Shown one piece after another: positions 1-13,799 of a stretch of DNA of 64,000 nucleotides (its first letter is position 1; each line of letters opens with the position of its first letter). The DNA comes from Mangifera indica. Taxonomy: Eukaryota; Streptophyta; Magnoliopsida; Sapindales; Anacardiaceae. Below the pieces are notes generated by a model. It ran no database searches. It saw only the letters and a program-made list of their open reading frames with translations, and had not been told where the DNA came from. Location of the stretch: the NCBI RefSeq assembly GCF_011075055.1, contig NC_058137.1, positions 2,108,001 through 2,172,000 on the forward strand, written 5' to 3'. The translations under genes were made by a program, and so were the position numbers.

Positions 1-1526
1 TAATAATTTATACGCTGCTGTTCACAAGGAACTAAAGGGGTTACTATGGAATGAAAAGCTTGAATCCACCGGGAATTCACTGAGTTCAATTGAGGCGTCC
101 TCTTTATTTGATAAATTAAATCAATTCCAGATTGATAAGGAGAACAATCATCCTTTGGGAAACAGTGTAATAGATGAGAATTCAAGGGGAAAAAAGAAAA
201 AAAATGGCATAGCGATGGCGGAGAAATGGGAGGAGAATCAAAAGAGGTGGAGGTGTGAATGGGATAGGGAAAGGCTAGAACTTGATAGAAAGTCGAAGGA
301 AAAATCAAACTGTGAAGGGACAAACGGGGTCAACCATTCGGATGTCCTGAAGGCGCTCTCACTTGCCTTGAAGAAGACAGAGGACTCGTTTTTGGAGGTT
401 GCAGATTTGATGGTGAGGGAGAATCCTGAATTAGCTTTGATGGGTTCTTGTGTTTTGGTTATGCTGATGAAGGGAGAGGATGTGTATTTGATGAATGTTG
501 GGGATAGCAGGGCGGTTCTTGCAAAGAAACTCGAGCCTAATATCGGATTAGGGAGGCAGCGGAAGGACTTGGAACGAATCAAGGAGGAAACTATGCATGA
601 TCTTGAAACATTTGATGATGGCGAAATCGATAGATTGAATAACTTGACCTCCATTCAGCTCACAATTGATCACAGCACTTATGTGGAGGAGGTGATTTTC
701 TTTTCTTAAGACAAATATTTTGTAATATGTTCTCAGTTGTTTAGTTTCACAAGAACTAAAATGGCCCGCTGATATTTCAGGAAGTCTGCAGAATTAAGAA
801 AGAACACCCAGATGATGATTCTGCAGTAATGAATGACAGGGTGAAAGGTTATTTGAAGGTCACTCGTGCGTTTGGGGCTGGATTTCTCAAACAGGTATTC
901 ATAAATTCTAAACTTGTTATTCCTATGAATGATCTTAACAATCTTGCAAGGTATAAAATTGTCCAAAATTTGTCAACAGAAAGTGAAAGAAGCCTGATTG
1001 TTTCAATAGGATTCACAAGGCCTAATTATCTTTGGTTTTTCTGGGCAGCCAAAGTGGAATGATGCACTTCTTGAGATGTTTAGAATCGATTACATAGGAA
1101 CTTCTCCATACATCACTTGTTTGCCTTGGCTCTGTCATCATCGACTCAGCCCCAGGGACAAGTTCTTGATATTGTCATCTGATGGACTCTATCAGTACTT
1201 CACCAACGAAGAAGCTGTCTCCGAAGTTGAGTTATTCATCGCTGCATTTCCAGAAGGAGATCCTGCACAACATCTCATCGAAGAAGTACTATTTCGCGCA
1301 GCAAAGAAAGCCGGTAAGTATATGAACTAAATGAAAAAACGAGACAAAACAAGCTTATCAGACAATGTGACACAGTCATTCTAAAGAAGGGATTTTTTTT
1401 TACAATGTAGGTATTGACTTCCATGAGCTGCTTGAAATCCCACAAGGGGATCGTCGAAGATACCATGACGATGTTACTGTCATCGTAATTTCATTCGAGG
1501 GAAGAATATGGCGATCATCCGTGTAA
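1..1526 (+). CDS. Protein phosphatase 2C, POLTERGEIST/PLL-like (5' partial)
   Basis: The gene enters from the left edge. Exons are 1-691, 781-894, 1049-1313 and 1411-1526, all with GT-AG introns and a continuous frame starting at base 2. PP2C signatures are visible: a glycine-rich core ending in [10 protein letters not shown], the LTIDHST block, [38 protein letters not shown] and the C-terminal [18 protein letters not shown]. The metal-binding aspartates expected in SSDG and HDD are present. The lysine-rich insertion before the catalytic block and the closing [18 protein letters not shown] are typical of the plant POL/PLL subfamily. Members are Mn/Mg-dependent Ser/Thr phosphatases acting at the plasma membrane, several of them in meristem and receptor-kinase signalling. 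The N-terminal regulatory part lies outside the window, so I cannot say which paralogue this is. Confidence 0.93.
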
Positions 1527-4500
1527 ATAGAGATACCTTATAGAACAAAGAAATACAAATTCATACAGGTTGGACTGGTTTTTTTGTTCATCTTTTTACC
1601 TTGATATAATTATAAATATATTCTCCCCATTTTTTCCCATCATGTTCTGCATAAAAATGATCAATCAGTTGGCTTAACCGTTCATCTTTCTGAGGAAGGC
1701 AAAGCAATGATGTAATGTCTTGCATTATTTTTGGTTACCAAATGAAGCAAACTATTCAAGTTTAGTTTCATTATGAATTCATTATTAAATTAAAGAAGAT
1801 TAATTGAGAGATTAATATAAATAAAGATAACTTAAGCAATAGTTTTTCTGGGTTCCTTCAAGTGGGTTCTCCACTAAACGATGCCTTAACGCGCAACAAA
1901 CACGTCATTTCATGAGTAGGTATCAACTTAATTAGATTAATGTATTAATCTTCCAGAAACTAGGTCTCGAGGTCAATCTTCAAACACGGCATAGAGTAAG
2001 AGTGCGCCTTGCTATGATGGCGATAGTCAATTGGTGGCATCATTTTGTTGCTAATACCACGGTTTTCATACCGTGAACCAAATCCAGCTCAAACAATTCG
2101 AGGCCAATTTAAATGAAAAACGATTCAATTCAAGTTTATCAGTTAAAATTAAAGATGATTTATATAAAAATAGTTTAATTCTGTTTGGTTTAAAATCAAT
2201 TCAAATTTATAATTCTAGTTCATAACTTAATTTCAGAGTTTGAATTCGTAATTAATAGATAAAATGGTATCGTTTTATTTAATAATGAGTAAAATAATAT
2301 TATTTTGTTAATAAATTTTAAACACGAATCAAAAATTCAAATTAAACTGAGTTAAACTTTTCTTTAATTCAAGTTTGACTTGGTCTAAAAAATGTATTAA
2401 CTTTCCTAAAATGAATTTAGCTTTGAACCAAACAAATTTGAGTCAAACTAAACTAAATTAAGTTGATTTTTGAGATCACATTAACTCAATTCAAATCTAA
2501 CCTTATATACTCAGATGTCGTCTTGGTGAAAGACCAATTTGGGTCAACCTTACGAGAATTAACCATTGGGACCACCATTGAATTGTTTAGGGGTAATCTT
2601 GTCTCTTTTGTTTTTTTACCTGAGGCCAAACAATATATTAGGGGTGAATTTGTCGTTTTTATTTTGTGCAGGGACCACACTAATAGTTTCCCAAGAGAAT
2701 ATAAGTCTTACGCATTGTCTATTACTCAATCCAATTCCAAACCCCCATTTTCTTCTTCTTGATTTTAAATTTTAGTCTTGAGAGCTCAGACTCTTTTGAC
2801 ATTTTAGAAAAGGTCAGCAGCTGATTACTTGGGTTAATTTTCAAACCTTCAAATTTCAAAATCTTGGTTTCCCAATCAATATTCCTTTCTCAAGTAAAGA
2901 AACGGATGTAATATCTGACCATGACTGAAAGAGATATTTAATATCTATCTTGGACTTGGCACATTTCTAAGAATGATCTTTAGGAGTATTTCTACATCAT
3001 TGAAAACGTTTTCAATACTGAAATGGGGGGGTTTTGTGTTCGTTTTGCCGACTTTAGTTGGGTCAAAAAAGTATAAAAAATAAAACTCAACTGTTCCAAT
3101 AAAAGATCCTGAATGAAGATGATCTTCATGAAGATGGGTAGGTTTTTATAATATTAAATTAAATGAAACTGTTGAGGTAAAGAGACAAGACAAGACAAGG
3201 TACATGCGCACAACTTTTTTAATACAACCTGTGTTGTTTTTAAGCAAAGAAATCTTATTTGATATGACCCATCATTTTTAATTTAAATCAAACATATTCA
3301 ACAGGAAAGATTTTGATTAATAATCGTTTTTATAATTATTATATTAAATATATTAATAATTTAATTTTAATATATTATTAATAAATTTTAAATTCATCAC
3401 TAATAACTTTTAAATTCATATTTTTTAATTTAAATTTATTATACTAAATAGATACAATTTAGGATTAATAATCGATTTTATAATAATTATATTAAACAAA
3501 TAAAATTTTAAATTAATTATCGATCTTATAACTATTATATTAAATAAGTCAATAATTTAATTTTAATATATCGTTTAAAGATTTCAAAGTTATACTTTTT
3601 TGTTTGACGATCTCCATATTTCTCATTCAAACTATTATTTTAAAATTTTTTTAATATAATTTATTTTATGATGAGAAATTTTACTCAAACCGATCTACCT
3701 CTTCGAGATTAATTTAATTATATTGAATACATAAAATATTGAATCTAATTACTGATTCTATAATTATAAATTATTACATGGGATAATTCAATAATTTAAT
3801 TTTAATATAATATCTAGGGTTCTCCAAGTCACACTTCCTTAACGCCGTTTGGGGATTATGTATTTAGTTATTCAAGCTATCGTGGGACTCTTTTCAATAC
3901 AATTTTAGTTCAAACTAATTTTATTGGCAATTTAAAGCTAACCCGATTTTTATTTTGAAGCTTGTCATTATCAGAAACCATTGATGGAAAACAGTGGATG
4001 GTGATGGTGATGGTCCAGCTACTTGTGTAGATTGTAAGGTATTTTGAGGACTTTTATGCAGATTCTGTAGGATTAGTTAGCCTTTGAACCGGCAAACTTC
4101 CCTGGTGTTTGGAAAATTTTGAAAGACTTTTCATTGGGAAACCTTAGAGTTCAAATGGTGTAGATGGTTTCATAGTCATATGTGAACAATGGGTTCGATT
4201 TTTCAGATACTGGAAGGTTTCAATCAGGAAATTAAAGTCAACTTTAATCTTTCAATCAGGAAATTAATACAGGTCAATGTCATTTACCTTTAGCCAAATG
4301 AGCTGCTGCCATGGTGACACAGTCACTCACCTTTCGGCCAACTATGAAAGCATGATGCTCATTAGTGGTCATCAAGTAAAGCTTGAACCTGTTTAATTAT
4401 TTGCCCACTTAGCCAAGTGAAAGGGACAAGAGAGAACAGTGTTCCATTAAAATCTGTTCAAACAAAGCATCAATATTGATTAAATTAAACTGCAATTTCC

Positions 4501-5172
4501 ACAACACGAATTGCTCCATTAGCAACTCAATTACAAGTCAAAACTCAGGCAATTGGCAGAGAAACAACTTCAAAAGGAAAAATATCAAAGTCCATGCAAC
4601 CACCATAGCATGCATTCATTGGATTGATAACAGATTCATAACAGTATTTGCTCAGATGAATATATTAACATGAGGATAATTCTGGATAAACATTATGAAT
4701 AAAAAATCCTAGGTAAATTAACCGGAGGTAAGAGATGCCTTGCAGCATAGAGGACTTGTTCATAGAAATAACTGTGCTGAAATATGCAAGAAGCTACTAA
4801 TATTTCTTTAAACTTCCATTGGATGATTTCAGGAAAGCTTGTTAATAGATACTGAATAACATTTTGACCTCAACAATGGCAATGTTCTGGGAAAAATAAT
4901 ATAAAGGCGCAAAAGAAATCAAATTGAGAATGAACTTCAATATACATAGAGTACGCAAAGTGCATCAATTTCCAATATCAAGATTGTTCCAATTAACAGC
5001 AATACCTTTATCTTGTAAACTTGAACACATTGAACAGTAATTTTACATGATCTTCAGTATCCAGAATCTTGCTTTGGACCAAAAAGGTAAAAAGTTCTGC
5101 CACAGTAAATTGGTAATGGAGATCTGGAGTTCAGAATAACCTGTTATAGAAATAGATACAGCAATGAAGTTA
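1527..5172. other. Intergenic, AT-rich; no gene seen
   Basis: No coding frame with recognisable content was found. About 2090-2470 is a diverged copy of a repeat rich in runs of the TTTGAATTTG / AAACTCGAA type, also seen near 14.0, 16.6, 33.3, 41.6 and 56.7 kb. About 3280-3800 is very AT-rich with several imperfect repeats of a TATTAAATA-containing segment. The last few hundred bases before 5173 are probably the 3' untranslated region of the minus-strand pectin acetylesterase gene. Confidence 0.6.
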
Positions 5173-8100
5173 TCATCCTTGAGTAAAATCCATGTTATAG
5201 CAAGTGGGATTGCATGGGTAAGGGCAATCGATTTGCTTCACTGCTTTTCGGTCAAAGTACCAATCACTGACAGATTCTGCAATTGTCTGTTCCAAGCACA
5301 GCCAGCCAGCCAGTCAAAATTGTTAAAAAGATAAGAAACCCAAAGAAAAGTAAATGTCAACATTAAGCTTTTAGTTGTTCAAAACTCTTGAGCACCAGTC
5401 TGAACAATTATATTCAATGAATACTGATTACAAGAAACATTGATTTCTTACAAGATCTACGAACCAACATCTGTTATGGAAGGCACAAAATGCATAATCC
5501 AATTTCCATACCTTGTTGTTGATTCTTGGAGAACTGGGTGAATGCCATGTCTCAGCAATCCAAGTCTGGCAATGGATAAAGCAAGAATTTATAAACATCC
5601 CCCCTCCCTGTATTTGTTGGACTTCACTCAGAGCTTTCAGCATAGAACTACGAAAACCTGTTCAGGTTGAATAGATAAATTAATCACACCAAATATCAAA
5701 TCGGTCTAAACAAAACTGATAAAATCAATCAAGAACCAGCATATTATCTCAAGTTCTCATTCCTCGTAGTCATGGTACAGATGTCATAGTCATAGTAATT
5801 CAAATGTTGAGTGGTAAATGGATCCATAAATAGAGGATTTTAAGGAAATTGTTCTCAGTTCCACCACTCCCCACCAGAAAGAGGGAAGCTGCCTAACCCA
5901 GTCTTAAACCAAAAATGCAGAAAGCTTACACAAAAGCTTCTCTATGGACTTCATTACATCATTTGCATCTCACCTAAAGCCTATTATAGGCGAAACAACT
6001 TAAAATGATTGTCCTAGCAGTTCCATTTATCACATTATGCAGGCCAGTCAAAATATATTGTTAATCAGATGGGTAAAACCAACCATAGTGGAATTTTCAA
6101 CTATGAAATCATTGACAGAGCAGCTTTGTAAGGTTGATTCAAACTTTAGCAACTGGAAACATATACTTGTTTTACAGATTTACTTAGACCACCTGGCATA
6201 CACAACGTCTAATAAAATAAATATCTAACAATTACCTTGTAGAATTTGAAGCTGGTGAGGATTACAGGTACGAATGTTCAGTACGCAGGGACGCCAATTG
6301 CCATGAGGATCTGATGCATCTGGTACCAAGATATTACGTATCTAAAGATATCTAATTAATATCAGAGATATGTAATGCACGGAATAATAACAATATCAGG
6401 CAGCAGATATAAAATGTGCTTTGAGGGAATTACCTGCCAAAAATCATAAGCTGGGTTGACAAAGAACACTGGAGTCCTTATGTTTTTAATGAACTCTTGA
6501 GGAAAGAGACACTGCTGTGCAATTCAGCTTAAAGTATTAGTAGCAAAAAGCTGCAATTTACAACTGAAGCAGCAAAAGTGGAACATCCAAAATTTGCCCA
6601 ATTACATTGTATGTCAAAAAGAGAAAACTGAAAACCTGCCTCAAATGATTCCATTCTTGAAAGACAATCCTTGTTCAAACTTTTTGCAACACCCTGACAA
6701 TGTGACGCCACAAGCAAGGATATCAATAATTTAATGAAATGCAGCTTTTAAACCTTCTACTATATCTATTCTTACTGTAATATTTAAGCTGTTATGCTAC
6801 AGAAGTGTAGCCTGTCATTCAAATTTTCTTATCTTTTGAAACATTCAATTATTTTTGTAAAATTGTGTTGCACGTGGATTTTACCTTAAAGCCTTTTATA
6901 TAACCCCAAAAGATTCAGCCAGTTTAAACAACAATATCAAAGTAGCCTCTTAATATTTCACAATTAAAAAATCCTGACTCTGATTAAATTATAGGTTGAA
7001 AAAGTCAAACTAAATTAAACCAGCTGATCAATCTAATTGTAAGCTAAAATATTTTTTCACTTTTTCGGCAATGGCTAATGCACCATTCTGGTTAACCACT
7101 TTCATAAACAAACACATGAACAAGAAATACCAATACCATAGAGAAAGAAAATATATAACCAGGTACAGTAATAGATTGAGCAGAACCTGAAGGTCAACAA
7201 CATCATGATAGAAAGATCTCATGGTACGATTTCCAAGAATATCCGGCCTGAAATGAACCACAAAATGGCTAAATTTTCTCTTTTAATTTTTAATAAGAAA
7301 GCATAGGTTTTTTAGTAATAGTGAAAATGAGAATTACAGAAAGTTGACTATAGACCACCATAAAAACAGAAGCCCTAAGGAGGATGGCCTGGCAAATATT
7401 ATATAAGAAAAAGTAGCAATATTAATAAATTCAGTTATAAAATCCTAGCAGTAATTTGTCTTGGCATTACAATTTTTCAAAATAGTAAACATATACACAC
7501 TTATGCAGTAAAAATCAGACAGCAGAAATATATTCATCAAAAAGTATGATACGACAACACTTTAAAGGGGATAAATACAACATGGAAATGTTATCACAAT
7601 AACAGTAGGAAACATGAATGAATACTAGAAAACATACTCATCAAGGAAAAATCCTGCATCGGCAAGACACTTGACAGTTGCATGCCTCGGCAGACGATCT
7701 CGAAACTCATCACAATGTATAAAAGTGGCCAAACCTCCAGCAGAACATCCTGTAAGAAGTGCCTGCAAGCCACAATAATTGATGAAATATACAGCTAACT
7801 CCACTTCTGCATTATTCAAATTAACAAAGTGAACCAACAATTTCATCTAGTTCAAATTGTAAACAGAAAGATAATATTTTGTAAGATTCACTTGACTCTG
7901 AAACTTCATGAGAGATTGAAGAACAATTAGTTTCCCAGCTACCCAGCTAAATCCTGTTTCTTTTTTTTTTTTTTAACCTTTTTCCAAATACCTCAAGCCC
8001 CACGCCAACCCCTAAATCACTAGCGTTGGCATTAGTAGATTATCCCAAGAATTCTTATTCTCAAAACAAGAGATTTTACCAGCCAAATAGTAAGTACACA

Positions 8101-9232
8101 TGAAATTATGTGTCCTAAAACTTCTAATTCCACCATCAAAATTTTTGGCACAAGAAAAGAACATTTTCAAAAATTAAAGTTGTCAGTTTATGAAACATTT
8201 TTTAAAAGACAATAGTAATTTACATTACAAAGTTAAAAAAGCTACCTGTTTGGCATTAGACAAGCCCAATGATAAGAATTCATCCATAAGTGTTTCCCAG
8301 ATGAGCTGGCCTCTAAAGAAAAGTTCTGTTCCATTCTGTGGCACAAAAAAATAAACATGGATACAAAAAACTTCCATTGTTCATGAGACAGAATTAAAAA
8401 ATTTCACAAATAATAAGCTTTCAAAACCCAAGTAAACTTGCCTTCAACTCACTTTCTGGATGACCAGAAAAAGATGCACCATCACAATAACGTATCTTCA
8501 CTTTGTTCCAATTAAAGAAATCTGAAAGCACAAAAAATTTCCCAGACAACATGATCCACTACCAAACAATATGCCATTGAAAATTTCTGAAGATATGATG
8601 AATAAAAATACAAATTTTACCAGGATTTTGAGACTTGTCTGAACTTAAAATTCCAGAAAACCGAACCTGTTGTTCCATGAAGTTAGAGGAACCTAACGAT
8701 GTCATTTTACGGGATAAACATGAAGCTACTGAGTTGCACCAACCTCCACCCTACAGTTCCCCGCGAAAATGAAAAAAAAAAACTAAATATAGCAAAAACT
8801 TCATAAACTAAAATTATAACATAATAGTAATAAAATCATGAAGTGAAACCTCAATATGAAGAAGCCAATTGTTAGAGCCAGAGCCAAAGCCTTTTTGAAA
8901 ATGGTATCCGGGCAAGCTACCATCTAAACAAACTGCAAGATATTCACAAAACTATGCACTAAACGACGCTGAAAGAATGCCAAATAGAAAGAAAGGAAAA
9001 GATATCGTATATCTGATAATGTACAAGCGCCTCTATCTTTGGCATTGTGGAGCAAGGTCAAGTCAACGACATCATAGGAGGAGAGAAGAGGAGAAGAGGT
9101 TTGATCGGAGCTGGCATCGAAGAGCAGACTGAAAATGAAGATGACGATTGTAAATCCCACCACTGCGATTGCCCACTCCCTCTTGCTCCACCTTCTCCAC
9201 CAAATCAGAGCGCGAAGCCGAGGATTCGCCAT
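5173..9232 (-). CDS. Pectin acetylesterase (CE13 family), 12 exons
   Basis: Removes acetyl groups from homogalacturonan in the cell wall. Exons from the 5' end: 9025-9232, 8850-8932, 8621-8750, 8442-8521, 8246-8335, 7638-7762, 7187-7247, 6640-6693, 6434-6514, 6236-6341, 5512-5657, 5173-5286. The total is 1278 nt, or 425 residues, the usual size for the family. The N-terminus (about residues 18-40) is one hydrophobic segment, a signal anchor or uncleaved signal. Family landmarks follow in order: HIEGGGWC, GCSAGG with the nucleophile Ser204, NPAYDFWQ with the expected Asp301, and SCFIHCQ with the expected His368. The end is cysteine-rich (CPYPCNPTC). The start is ATG at 9232; the slightly longer open frame upstream begins with TTG. 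The frame holds only if introns 4 and 8 use GC donors (AAG|GCAAGT at 8441, GAG|GCAGGT at 6639). Intron 8 ends in a CAGCAG tandem acceptor, so one glutamine (residue 278) may be optional. Confidence 0.94.
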
Positions 9233-10672
9233 CGATTCACCCAAGCATTTGCCAGTGTAGCAGCTATTTTAATATTGTACTAACAAACTCGAAACGCATC
9301 GTTTTGTTCTGTCGTTTTCTTTGAATATGTCTGAAGCCTGAAGAGAAACTGTAACAGTAACAGGGGCGGTGAGAAATTTTTTCATGGGGGGCTATATTGT
9401 TATTCGATGAATAATGAGGCCAAAATTTACATGGTAAAGTGTTATATTCAAAATTTTAGTAAGTGAACCCAAGTTTAACAAAAGGGATAAAATATTAGAA
9501 TTTTTATAAGGAAAAATTTAAATTCTAAGTCTTAGCTTTTTTGAAACCAGTGATTATGAATCTACTCGTTATATTCTGATTTATCGATTCAACTAATACC
9601 GATGTTGGTTATATTTTTCAAAAAGAAAAAATTAGTGAGTTACATTATGTTTCTTTAGACGTTTTAACCACAACCAAATTATTCCAAACTAATTTTGTGA
9701 TTGTCTTCCGAAACCACAGATTTCTTTGTTTTCGGTACATGAGTTCGAGTTATCTCAGCACAATCTTGCCAGGAAATGCAATAAAGAAAGACCCACCGAG
9801 AAAATTTTCCTGGCGAAATGCACTTTCAGAACTGCAGTTAACAGAACATTGCCATCACACAGAAATAAGCCTTCAGCTTCCCATCTTTCACCATTCAAAT
9901 CTACAGAACTCTCTTCCTCATTCACACCCACCCTGCAACTTCCCATCCAATGCGCTGAAAAAATAAAACTCCGTTGCTTGTTCTTCAATGCCAGTCCTCC
10001 AACTGCATCAATGATGACCAGAAACTCCTAACTCTTCCTCCATCCCTTCTTATTTTCTTCTGGGTGTTGTGTATATATTTAAGGAAACTGGGGATCTTAA
10101 AACTCCGAAAAGCAACTAATAACATCAAGATCATCAACTCAAACTTAGTATCAAAGTTAGCTCATGTAGGTGTTGATATATTATGGGTAAACCTTGAAAG
10201 TTTTGCAGATAAAAGCCTCTCTTGATGTGAAGAGAAAATCTCAGTATTTGTCATAAAACATGCAAATCATGTACTGCACTCAAGAACAAAACATTTGAAA
10301 ACACTATGTTTATCCCAGTGAATTCAATGAGAGTTTTCTGCTCTATCTTTTATTATTTTTTGTTAAACTAGAATGCCAAAGACAAATAACTTTACGGCTA
10401 TTGTATAAGGGTCTAAACCATAAAATCAACTTATTTGGATTTTCTTTTCCCTTTCTCGGTGAAACAAATCACTGATAAAAGTACAAATTTCTATCCACAA
10501 AAATCCAAGGTGTTAATATAACACTTCCATAATACAATGACGGTAAGATTTTCTGTTTCTTCAATTTGTATGTCTAAAATATGGTCAGGGCAATGTCTGA
10601 GCCTGCTAAAGAAACTCAAAATTACTTTCATAATCAATGAGCCTTTTCCTAAGCCTATTTTCATTTTCCTAT
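9233..10672. other. Intergenic between pectin acetylesterase and ALG10
   Basis: Holds the promoter of the minus-strand pectin acetylesterase (right of 9232) and the 3' untranslated region of minus-strand ALG10 (left of 10673). Open frames of 77-101 codons at about 9697-10031 have a Ser/Pro/Thr-rich, transit-peptide-like look in one plus-strand frame. They lack a family signature, and I do not call a gene. Confidence 0.55.
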
Positions 10673-13600
10673 CTACCATATAAATCTCTGGATCCCAGGC
10701 TCGTGGTCCCAACGGAAGGGCCAGAACAAGAACATCATTAGTGTGAAGATATTAAGGACTATATAAATAATCCCCATGAGAAGCCAATGTAGATCATTGT
10801 TAATATCAGAATGAAGAATCATAAAATAAAGTGGTATTGTGTAGTATCTGAACTCAATTAGAGGTGCAGGTACAAGAACTGCAGCTGTAGCCAAGAAATA
10901 TGCCAGCAACCAAATCTTCCTTTGAGTTTTCCCTGCCAACCAAAGATATATAAGGACTCACCATGGCTAAAACAAATTGACATAAGCATGATGGAAAGAG
11001 CAATGTACTAACCCAATATACTGAAAATTGAGAACCAGGAATAAACATAAAGAGGAACTAGAAGGTACTTCATTGACCAATGAGCTTTTATGACCTTCCT
11101 CCAGAGATAGAAGGGATAATGCCGATTGTCAGCAAGAAGATAGGGATGTGCAATGCTGCACCAAAATTTACATATGCGATTAAAGATTGCAAGAAATGTC
11201 CCAAATATACTTATTTAATCTTCAATCTTCATGATAAGGAATACAAAAATAAAGTCGAAGTAGTTGTTGCAGACAAACTAACCCATACCACAATTTCTTC
11301 ATCATATTAGATGGTTATCTCAACTGACCTAAAAAAATGCACAGAGAAGAAGCTGGTGGTAAAGGCCACAAGCACTTGAAAGAAACTAAGGAGCTTGTTC
11401 TTCCAGAATGACCAAAGCAACCTTTTAGGTGGACCCATAGCAAGGTGTACAGGAGCCATAGCCAGAGTAGAAACCAAACTAAAGTACATTATCTGTGCAA
11501 AATGTGGAGAAACTGCATGAGCTTCTTTTGCGCCTGCAATATTTGGAGAGATTGAAAAAACAATTTAGAAAAATAAAACAAAAACACCTATTACTAGCGA
11601 AAAATAGAACATGATAAGAGAGATTACCAAGAACAACACTTCCATTCCAATAGACAAAAGTGACAAAGGCGACCAATACCAAAAAGAAGGGGCTGAATGA
11701 GCACAAAATATCCCACTTCATAGGCCATGAAGTCAAAAGTACATCGTGAATTTCATCAAGGAGCCCTGTATGACAATGTCACAAAGATGTATTATTAGGA
11801 TTCAAAAGAAACTACACAAACAAAGTGGTCAGACCAAAATAAGCTGATAAAATCAACACAAACATTGCAAATAAGAACATTTCACTGTTAAAAACTAATA
11901 TAAATTAATCAAACATGTGAAACAGAACCTGATTTTTGACCTGATGAATAGATACTTGTACTGAGCACAGATTTATCATCCTTGACAACATTGCCCTTGG
12001 ACTTCCTTTTTCTCAAGTTGGAAATAACCATAGCAGTACTGCTGGGAGTTAAATGACTAATTTTCCTGACTGACACATGAGAATTGTCCACTTTCTTAAC
12101 ACTTCTGCTATGTGCTAGAGTAATATTTATGATCCCAGTACATGCAACAAAAAGCATCCATATAATATTTGTTTGTCTAATGAAAACTGCCAATGTGCCA
12201 AGCTGATTAGAAGACAAGGAAAATATATCACCAATTGCATTAAAAAAAACAATATTGATTAAAAATTCTATGTAATTCTATAATTAATCTGTTAGTATAA
12301 ATACTTATATTCACTTAGAAAGTATGACAATCTTCTGCCCAGCTATAGCCCAAGCACACAAGATAAACATCTCAACCTCAAAAAAACATGTTTCTACCCA
12401 CTAAATTCCTTGATTGTTGGTTTCTCAATCAACTGTTTCCCTTGTTTGTTCTTAATGCTCCATTGACTATTGTCTGGCAGCTGACAGAGCACTTTAGGTC
12501 TTTGGTAATTCAGATGAAAGGAAAGGTAGCATGATGAGCTCAAAAAAGTAAAATCTTTGAATTTTACAATCACCTTCTGAAATCTTTTCTTGAGATTAGC
12601 TAGATAAACAAATGATAGAAAACTACATACTTTACAATGTTAATATATGTAAAACCAAATGAAGATTCTACTGCTTAAGTTAACAAAAACAAAAACAAAA
12701 ATGTAAAGATGTTTGTAAAGAAATTAAATCCAGAAACTTTTATCATGTGGAGAGATTCAAAAAGAGAAAGTTGACTTGACATCATTACCAATGCACTAAG
12801 CCGATATTTCTTCTTCAAACATGCAAGGTACATGGCAAGTACTGCAGTAAGTGATGCAACATCTGTATAGTAAAGAAAAGTGAAGAACCAGTGGAGAGGG
12901 TACAAAGCTAAGACCACAGCACGAAGAGTTGCTTTTCTATCATCAAGAACTGGTCGCAGATGTAGTATTATCTCATATATGATAATACTGCATAATACTG
13001 CCAACAAACCATTTACAGAGCGAAGAACTGAAGTGGAGCAAACTTCAAAAAATGATGACACTGCCTGTACAAAGAACATGCCTGGAAACAAAGAAGCAAC
13101 TGGGGCAAGTGAAAGATAGTACCTGCAAAAGTTTTACACTGGATTTATCAGGATATTATTCTTAGGATTTAAGTGCCAGACAGAACTTGCAAACAATCAA
13201 GCGAACCTTACAATGAATTTCAACAACACCCGATTTTTTCATATTCAGAAATAGATTTCTCATTACAAACATTTCTAAAATTATTATATTAGATAAACAA
13301 ATATTTTATTTGTATCTTCATAATGTAGCTCTGCTTACCACTTCAAGTCTTCAAACAAACAAACATTATCCCTCAGTGAAATTTCATAAAAATGCACGAA
13401 AATTAACCAATGGCATCCCGTTCGACTCCAATTAATTTATTTGAACACAACTATGATGTTATCAATCTTATTCAATCATTCTTCATTAACTTTCAGTCTC
13501 AAAATAAATAAACTGAAAAATAGAAAGAACATACAGGCCAGGTGGAGTGGTGATCATGGGATTCCAACTCTTGAAATTGCCTTTGCAGTACTGCTGAGCC

Positions 13601-13799
13601 TGGGGAACATGAAATATTTCATCCTGCAAACAACAACTAGTTTGAGTATAGCTTCAGCTTAGCGGCGGATTTTTACAGAGAAATCAATAAAAGGGCAAAT
13701 AATACTTACCATGTATGGATCAGGAACAATACGATTAACTAGAATTGAAATAGGAATTACCCACAAGCTCACAATTACAGCAACCTCTACTCTACCCAT
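10673..13799 (-). CDS. ALG10: Dol-P-Glc alpha-1,2-glucosyltransferase ALG10
   Basis: Adds the terminal alpha-1,2-glucose to the dolichol-linked N-glycan precursor in the endoplasmic reticulum lumen, the last step before oligosaccharyltransferase. Exons from the 5' end: 13710-13799, 13535-13623, 12789-13122, 11929-12202, 11628-11765, 11329-11533, 11013-11155, 10673-10932. They join in frame to 510 residues, the usual ALG10 size, and all introns are GT-AG. Diagnostic stretches: VPDPYMDEIFHVPQAQQYC near residue 30, a segment through YPLHWFFTFLYYTDVAS, LGTLAVFIRQTNIIW, HPYLLADNRHYPFYLW and the C-terminal FRWDHEPGIQRFIW. The protein is mostly hydrophobic with many membrane spans. Residues about 205-260 form a hydrophilic Ser/Lys-rich loop. 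It is the only gene in the window in the N-glycan pathway. Confidence 0.96.

Noticed and set aside
9026..9244. Upstream start (residues MGES) for pectin acetylesterase
   Set aside because: The codon at 9244 is TTG; the first ATG is at 9232.
9697..10031. Possible plastid-targeted small protein
   Set aside because: Ser/Thr-rich composition alone is weak, there is no continuation into a mature domain, and it is close to the ALG10 3' region.
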